Source: Candidozyma auris (taxonomy: Eukaryota; Ascomycota; Pichiomycetes; Serinales; Metschnikowiaceae). From it: a stretch of 64,000 nucleotides of DNA. Position numbers and translations under genes: made by a program. The notes beneath the pieces were generated by a model. It saw nothing but the letters and a program-made list of their open reading frames with translations. It was not told the DNA's origin and made no database searches. Below, piece by piece: positions 58,136-64,000 of the stretch. How positions within the stretch are numbered: the stretch's first letter is position 1; every line of letters starts with the position of its first letter. The stretch covers positions 310,001-374,000 of the forward strand of contig NC_072817.1 of NCBI RefSeq assembly GCF_003013715.1, in the 5' to 3' direction.

Positions 58136-61100
58136 TCAAAGTCTTCTCTTTTTCGCTTTGTAGAAGCCATTGTCATCTTTATTATGTTTGCGCTTTTCTC
58201 TAAATCGAGCATGTTTTTTCAATCTTCTCTCAGACGCCTTTTCCGGATTATCAATTAAGAGCTGTGCTCTCTCAGCTTTGCGCCTAGCTCGACGCTTGGA
58301 TACTTCGGACGTTGCCGCAGTGAACATTTTAGTAAACTCGGATGTTCCGAGCCTCTCCTCAGCTATTTTAAAGCAACGCTGTTGAAGCTCCTCGACTGCA
58401 TCGCCGTCTTCAGCATCTGCATTCTCGATCCCTTTGAATGTAGTCATATATTCTTGAGCAAACACTCGAAGCTTTTCGATTGACATAAGAACGGCAATGC
58501 CAATTGTCAATTCAAGCGCAGCAATTCTTGTCTCGCGTTTCAGTGGCTGGGAAAGGTTCCTTCTAAGCAAAGAAAGACATCGATATTCTATCATATCGGT
58601 TTGAAACTCGAAGGTGAATTCGTTTTCTGGCTCTTTTTCTGAAATATGATGACAATACTTGTAGGCGTTCTTTTCACAAAATTTGTAAATCATTTGAATG
58701 TTTCTCACCGATAGTTTACTTAAAGCCTCGGTAATATTAGGAGCAGCAAGCTGTCTCAACAAACGGTAACACACGTTTTGAAGAAACTTTGGCTCTTTAT
58801 ATTCCATGGTATTTGCGCCCCGACTTAGCAAACAATAAAAGAGCTTCGAGCTGGAATGTCTAACCCATGAATGTGGATAAAGAAGGCAATCAGAAATTCG
58901 GTTCCAAAATTCGAGGCTTTCCTTCCATGGTGTCTTGTTGTGATTAATGTAGACGAATTCCAGGACGTCAAGGGCGATGTATATATTCTCCCATTGAAAG
59001 TTTTCAGATTCATCCGAAATAGACGATGAAAGATATTCTTCAATTACTTGCGAAGCAGCAATATCAAGAGATTGACATTGCTCAAGTCCGTATTGTTCCA
59101 AATATATTTTGTATGTCACAAGACCACATCTTCGTAAGAGATCTTTCCTTGAGTTATGAAGCCAAGATATAACAAGCGATCTCAAAACTTCATGTTTAGA
59201 TTGACTTGTTCTGGAAAAAAGCGCCTTAATCAAAGCAGAAGCCATTTCGCGGCATTTGGTCAGCTCGTCTATGACAGTCACTTTGGCAAGGCCAACGAAA
59301 AAGCTTGATGCATATGCATCGACGATAGATGAGGATGATTTCAAAACGATCGAATGAATCAACTCCATCACTGACTGACGACCACTAATCGTTGGATAAG
59401 CTAGATTTTCAATCATGAACTTGAAGCACAGTTCAAGCCGCTTTTCCCCTTGATTATACAGAAGCAAGAATTTGAAATAGAGTCTTCTTGCGATGTCTCT
59501 AATCTCTTGAAAGTGATTCACCACCATGATGCTTAAAATTCTATCCATCAAATCGTAGACCTCCGCCAAATCGATTCGGCGTGCAAGAATGGCCCCTACG
59601 AGATCGAATGCTGCACTCTGATTTTCTGGATTTTCGAGATCAGGAGTGATCTTGGTAATAAGCGCCCGTACCACGTTATCCGTGCAAAAGCAACATCCCT
59701 TGTGCCTTAACGCAGTGGCAATGTACCTCAACGATACTTGCGACAGTTCGGCTTTCGTTGATGGACTTTCCATAACAAATTCCACGGCCTTACTGAAAAC
59801 TTCCTTAAAGAATGTGTCACGCTGCGCGTCAAAGTTCAACTTCACTATTGTTGTTGCTACCTTCATCGATACAACGGTCAATGCCTCATTTGCTGAATTT
59901 ATATTGCGAGACAATAAAGGAATGAAGCCATCCATGTTTTGAGGACTGAGTAGTTTTTTGTGCTTCCCGGTAATAGTTCGAAGTAACTCTAGGGCAATAC
60001 GTTGAACATGATGGGTGTATTGGGCGTGATCATTGTCGATAGTTGAGGGTGCTGAATCAAGATTGACCAAGAAATGAGATTCATCCTTTTGAAAAGTTTT
60101 TCTGATACCTTCCTCATCTGAGCCTTGAATAGAAGATACGTGAATTGCGTAGCATAGAATCAACATTTCTTTGGAATTCGCAGCCTCATTTTTTAGTAGA
60201 CCCTGGGAGATTCTTCGCAAAAGTTCATCAAGCATTCTCTCCGTCTTTAACGGTAGCGATTGCTTCAAAAGAGTCTTGATTGGGTTGAGAACTGTATCAA
60301 ATTCACTTAGATCGAGCTTCGAGCAGAGAAGTTCCATGCTATCATAACTTTTCTTGGCTTTCACTTCTCTCATCTTGCTAACGTACCCATCTGCGTCCTT
60401 TTCCTTACCAGAAGCACCAAATATGTCCTCCATGATGATGTTGATAACTTCTGAAGCACACAGATCAAGCTCTCCATGCTTCACGTTGGATATCAATTCA
60501 CGAAGTAGTTCATGAAGAGTGAAGCTTAATACATGAATCTGTGATCCCCTAGAAAGGGCAGCCTTGAGTTCGCGGATGATGTATGGAAGAAATGTGGCAC
60601 CCAAATGGCTTGCTGCTTTGCAAAGAGCCTTTCTAGCGCCATCTCTCAATTCCTGAGATTTTGATCTCAAGACCTGGCATGTACCGATCAAGACGCTCGG
60701 AAGTTCGCTTTTAACAATGTCGTTGGTCAACCGTAATAATGCCAACACGCACGCCTCGAGAAGCGGTAAACGCATTATGATAGTACTATCGTCTCTTTTC
60801 GAAAGGACTTTCTTCAACGGGTGAATAACTGTGTTCAACATGTTTCTATCGAGATCGGACTCGGACAGAATGGATGCACAAGAGTTATCATGCTCAAAAT
60901 AAGCAGATCCATTGCTAATGAGCTGCAAAACCACCTTACTTGCATCCTTGATGTGATCTGCATTGCTTGAGCAAATATTTATGTACTTGCGAAGAAAAGC
61001 GTTAAATGTGGGCCAAGGCAACACACAGGCGAGGGAGCCAAATGTCTTGTGAGCATCTTCTGTTAGATTCCTTGATTTCTCGTCCGTGCATAGTAAATAG

Positions 61101-64000
61101 TTCTCAAGCAATGGAATAATGTAGTACTCGACAGAGGAAGGTGACAATTCATGACGCCTTCCTATGAGATCACGCACAGCTCTTTGACGTGCAGTAATCT
61201 GGAGGTGTTGCATGTTAACGAAGAAGTCAAGCTCCTCATTCTCTGACCTTAAGCATTTCAAATCATTTAAGTTCGGCAATAGCTCTGAAAATAACGACAA
61301 GTTACCAAGTAAATCAAGATAGGCATTCCGGACATCGTCATTGTGGTTTGCGAGACCATGTCGAATGGCTGGATTGATAAAATAATCAAAATTTTCTTTA
61401 AACTTCTCTTTTGCTTGCGGCGAGTCGATTTTTGAAACATAAGTCACGAGATTTTTAATAGCTGCAGACGCATTTAGTCTAAGAATGCTCTCATCCTTAT
61501 TGTCCATGTAAAAGAGAGAGTTTGCCACGAATAGACACCAAAAATCATACGGATTTGACCTGAAAAAATCCTCATTCAAACCATCAAACCCATCAAGAAT
61601 CATATCAAAATTGTATGTGTCCGAATTATAGGATGCCCGACCATTGAGAAGACTCAAAATTTTGGCTGAACTCGCTAGCTCGCCAAATTTTGAGGATAAA
61701 GAATCGATAAATGTGATCACAGCATTTCTTAAGCCATTGTCGTTTGAAAAGCGTAAAGTTGTTGAACAAGTCCAGATTGGCTGAGAAAATTCAGAGATTT
61801 CACAGTCAACTGATCTGACTATAATCGATAATGAAAGAAGGATGCTTACCTTATCCAGAGGCTTAATGTAGAATGATGACTTCTTCAAAGCGTTGCATGA
61901 TGCACTCATGAATCTTAATTTATCATCATCACGTTTCAAAAAGTTTCCCTGAACGATGAGAAGCAAGAGTGTTGCGCATCTTGATAGAATATCCTTGTTT
62001 CTCGAATCTTGTAAAAATTGAGGTAAGCAATTAAACAATCCTTCAATCATGATTGCAAAATATTGAACGGATTCATCGGTCATCAAACCTTGCTTGGTGA
62101 ACACAGATATAAAGCTATCCAAAATGCTGATTACCACATCATCTTTGCAGTTTTTGTTTACCAACAAGGATAGTACGGCTCTCAATGGTAGCCAGTCGTC
62201 CAACTTAAAGAATGACAAATAATTAGTCATTTCGACACGACTTAGAATGAAATCAAGTAGCGAGGATGTTTGTTCAGTATGTTCAGCTGCAAAATTTTCC
62301 ATACGAGGTTGTAAAACGAATTCGTATAAGGCCGGCATCAAATCTTTCCAATTTAAGTCGGTTCCAGCGATTTTATCTAAAGTTGTCAAACACTTGAACG
62401 CATTTTGTCTCAACCCCTTGAGATTCACACCAGTGGTTTCCTCATCGGAAGAGTCGATTAATTCTTGAGTGCAAATAAGGACGTAAACAAGTGGGAAGGA
62501 AGTCTCTGCAACAAGATCTTTGTACTTATAACCCAATGAATCATAAACTTCTGCAAGCATGTTGATGAAACCAGCCATGGTTTTTGTATTTTTGAAGATA
62601 GTTGTCTTTCTCTCCCTGGACAGAAAGAATGTTTGCCATGGAATCCTGTTGCTCATCTGCGAAAGGAACATTTTGATGAATCTCCTAGGTAAATTGGGAA
62701 GCAATGTCGCAACCGTGAATTTTGCCCCTGTTCTTGCATGCTTTCGACCTGAGAACTGAATCTTTCCGAAAAGGATTTGGACAATCACAGGAAAGACTAC
62801 ATTCTCGTCCGCTTCGTGAACTCGTCCACTAGAGTTATCTCCTACCAAATTCATCAACTCCTCTTTGAAAAGTCTTTCATCAAGAAGGTTGAACAAATTG
62901 TCGCGGTACTTCTCGGGTAAACAATCAAGGGCAAAGAGCGTCTTTAAAGCGACTTCTTGTAGATTCTTATTCTTTGAGCTCAAGGTTGACATGATGATTC
63001 TTTTGAGAGCATCTGCATGATTTCTCAACCTTAAAGAGCTGACAATGTTCAAAATAGTGACTTTGTCCTCTGATGTCCACTCTTCATTTGAATCATTTGC
63101 GAACATGGAAAATGTGAGTTCTATGACTTCTTCAGTTTGGGACTTCACGAGCCTAGGAACCACGCTTAAGCAGTAAAGTAATCTCGATCTTATGACGACA
63201 CTAAACAGGTCTTGTTTTTTGTTCATTTGGCGTTCTCGACGGAGCCACAATGTGAGTTGCTCAGTATTCTGTGGTAAAAAATTGCAAACTCGGTAAGCGT
63301 AATCTTCAAATAAATGTTCGTCAAGCCTTAGAAATGAACTAAAATGGCTTACATTTTCTGTATCGCATCTGTTTCGATTACCATTCTGAGTCTGAGGTGT
63401 TCTGTGTGCCTGCTTTAAAAGAAGTGCACCCATGAATTCGTCAAATCTCGTATTCGTGATGCTCTTGAGACCTTCATGCACGGCTTGCCAGCAAGGTTGA
63501 AACTTATTGGAGAGAAGCCCGATGACGTAATGAGATAGAACTTGAATCATTACAGTCAGTGTCTTCATGGCTGCGAATTGCCGAAAAACTTCAGATACCC
63601 TAGCTCTGATGTTGTTGGCATTTGATACATCTAATGAGATTTGATCTATCAACATAAACTGACTCAAAAGCGGTTCGTTCTCGGGGCAGGAAATCATGAG
63701 GATCTCAGTGCTGGCTAGGCGAAGTTCCTTATGTGAGGATGAAAGATTTCGTATACAAAAAGTAATAACGTCTGCCGAGATATATGCTTTAGAGCCGACA
63801 AATTGCCTCAATGAATTTATGTATACAACAGACTCTTTGCATACCAGTACTGTTTTGTTAATGAAATCGACCATATTAAATCGACATTTTTCCTCAGTAG
63901 GATTTGCCAGGCATTTGTAATAAAGGTTGATTAGATGGCCAATGAGATCTGCTGCTTCGCTCACATTGTGACGGGACAAGACTGTGTCAAGTACATCGCA
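58136..64000 (-). CDS. UTP20: U3 snoRNP component Utp20 (N-terminus beyond window)
   Basis: The frame is open to the right edge (no stop from 58136 to 64000), so this is the C-terminal ~1954 codons of a very large protein; S. cerevisiae Utp20 is 2493 residues. Almost the whole sequence is helical repeats of HEAT type. The Lys/Arg-rich tail (RRKAERAQLLIDNPEKASERRLKK-type, shortened here; then KHARFREKRKHNKDDNG) is diagnostic of the Utp20/DRIM family. It is required for 18S rRNA processing in the SSU processome. Convergent with NHP10-like, 66 bp apart. No frameshift seen over nearly 6 kb. Confidence 0.93.
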   Translation of the reverse strand, partial: CDVLDTVLSRHNVSEAADLIGHLINLYYKCLANPTEEKCRFNMVDFINKTVLVCKESVVYINSLRQFVGSKAYISADVITFCIRNLSSSHKELRLASTEILMISCPENEPLLSQFMLIDQISLDVSNANNIRARVSEVFRQFAAMKTLTVMIQVLSHYVIGLLSNKFQPCWQAVHEGLKSITNTRFDEFMGALLLKQAHRTPQTQNGNRNRCDTENVSHFSSFLRLDEHLFEDYAYRVCNFLPQNTEQLTLWLRRERQMNKKQDLFSVVIRSRLLYCLSVVPRLVKSQTEEVIELTFSMFANDSNEEWTSEDKVTILNIVSSLRLRNHADALKRIIMSTLSSKNKNLQEVALKTLFALDCLPEKYRDNLFNLLDERLFKEELMNLVGDNSSGRVHEADENVVFPVIVQILFGKIQFSGRKHARTGAKFTVATLLPNLPRRFIKMFLSQMSNRIPWQTFFLSRERKTTIFKNTKTMAGFINMLAEVYDSLGYKYKDLVAETSFPLVYVLICTQELIDSSDEETTGVNLKGLRQNAFKCLTTLDKIAGTDLNWKDLMPALYEFVLQPRMENFAAEHTEQTSSLLDFILSRVEMTNYLSFFKLDDWLPLRAVLSLLVNKNCKDDVVISILDSFISVFTKQGLMTDESVQYFAIMIEGLFNCLPQFLQDSRNKDILSRCATLLLLIVQGNFLKRDDDKLRFMSASCNALKKSSFYIKPLDKVSILLSLSIIVRSVDCEISEFSQPIWTCSTTLRFSNDNGLRNAVITFIDSLSSKFGELASSAKILSLLNGRASYNSDTYNFDMILDGFDGLNEDFFRSNPYDFWCLFVANSLFYMDNKDESILRLNASAAIKNLVTYVSKIDSPQAKEKFKENFDYFINPAIRHGLANHNDDVRNAYLDLLGNLSLFSELLPNLNDLKCLRSENEELDFFVNMQHLQITARQRAVRDLIGRRHELSPSSVEYYIIPLLENYLLCTDEKSRNLTEDAHKTFGSLACVLPWPTFNAFLRKYINICSSNADHIKDASKVVLQLISNGSAYFEHDNSCASILSESDLDRNMLNTVIHPLKKVLSKRDDSTIIMRLPLLEACVLALLRLTNDIVKSELPSVLIGTCQVLRSKSQELRDGARKALCKAASHLGATFLPYIIRELKAALSRGSQIHVLSFTLHELLRELISNVKHGELDLCASEVINIIMEDIFGASGKEKDADGYVSKMREVKAKKSYDSMELLCSKLDLSEFDTVLNPIKTLLKQSLPLKTERMLDELLRRISQGLLKNEAANSKEMLILCYAIHVSSIQGSDEEGIRKTFQKDESHFLVNLDSAPSTIDNDHAQYTHHVQRIALELLRTITGKHKKLLSPQNMDGFIPLLSRNINSANEALTVVSMKVATTIVKLNFDAQRDTFFKEVFSKAVEFVMESPSTKAELSQVSLRYIATALRHKGCCFCTDNVVRALITKITPDLENPENQSAAFDLVGAILARRIDLAEVYDLMDRILSIMVVNHFQEIRDIARRLYFKFLLLYNQGEKRLELCFKFMIENLAYPTISGRQSVMELIHSIVLKSSSSIVDAYASSFFVGLAKVTVIDELTKCREMASALIKALFSRTSQSKHEVLRSLVISWLHNSRKDLLRRCGLVTYKIYLEQYGLEQCQSLDIAASQVIEEYLSSSISDESENFQWENIYIALDVLEFVYINHNKTPWKESLEFWNRISDCLLYPHSWVRHSSSKLFYCLLSRGANTMEYKEPKFLQNVCYRLLRQLAAPNITEALSKLSVRNIQMIYKFCEKNAYKYCHHISEKEPENEFTFEFQTDMIEYRCLSLLRRNLSQPLKRETRIAALELTIGIAVLMSIEKLRVFAQEYMTTFKGIENADAEDGDAVEELQQRCFKIAEERLGTSEFTKMFTAATSEVSKRRARRKAERAQLLIDNPEKASERRLKKHARFREKRKHNKDDNGFYKAKKRRL

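Overview
This window is nuclear DNA from a budding yeast, almost certainly of the CUG-Ser (CTG) clade. It is densely packed, mostly single-exon, and encodes typical ascomycete housekeeping proteins. Short introns use GTATGT donors and TACTAAC-type branch sites. A respiratory complex I subunit (NDUFS5-like, 43348-43623) excludes Saccharomycetaceae. At two conserved positions an in-frame CTG lies where orthologues have Ser/Thr (SNF8 at 18436-18438, TIF34 at 2119-2121). Residues given here as Leu from CTG are therefore probably Ser. The exact species cannot be named from the sequence alone; moderate GC with a GC-poor gene-free trough would fit Metschnikowiaceae or a relative (inference).

Layout. 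1-6.2 kb: 5'-truncated homeodomain regulator (YOX1/YHP1-like), TIF34 (eIF3i), a dienelactone hydrolase, a spliced SERF-type gene missed by simple ORF calling, an ATG-less repeat ORF, and GET3. 6.6-8.5 kb: an interrupted secreted-protein gene, a 30-residue metallothionein and tRNA-Arg(UCU). 8.5-14.2 kb: a tandem array of three paralogous seven-TM proteins; the middle copy is broken by a 1-nt deletion and the last has a 133-bp triplication at its 3' end. 14.9-28.8 kb: CTF8, an alpha/beta-hydrolase-phosphatase fusion, a possible small spliced gene, SNF8, DEG1, SPB4, ULA1, an SPX-RING protein, NDE1-type NADH dehydrogenase and a VPS37-like protein. 29.2-49.7 kb: MBP1, a tail-anchored unknown, LNP1, EGD2, a DNF1/2 flippase, CFT2, the NDUFS5-like subunit, NOC3, ERG5 and GND1. 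GND1 has a 5' mini-exon and a 284-nt intron. 50.7-64 kb: MET3, a 2.2-kb AT-rich gene-free stretch, an MDP1-type phosphatase, a ZZ-finger protein with a C-terminal AIM-like motif, an NHP10-like INO80 subunit with an in-frame intron, and the C-terminal part of UTP20.

Functional themes. Ribosome biogenesis and translation (SPB4, NOC3, UTP20, TIF34, EGD2, DEG1), membrane and ER biology (GET3, LNP1, DNF1/2), ESCRT sorting (SNF8, VPS37-like), G1/S and cell-cycle transcription (YOX1-like, MBP1), and metabolism (GND1, MET3, ERG5, NDE1). Genes are interspersed on both strands with no operon-like logic. The most interesting non-routine items are the gene-free AT-rich stretch at 52339-54499 (centromere candidate), the ZZ/AIM protein, the hydrolase-phosphatase fusion, the decaying 7TM array, the ATG-less 63-bp-repeat ORF and the cryptic introns.
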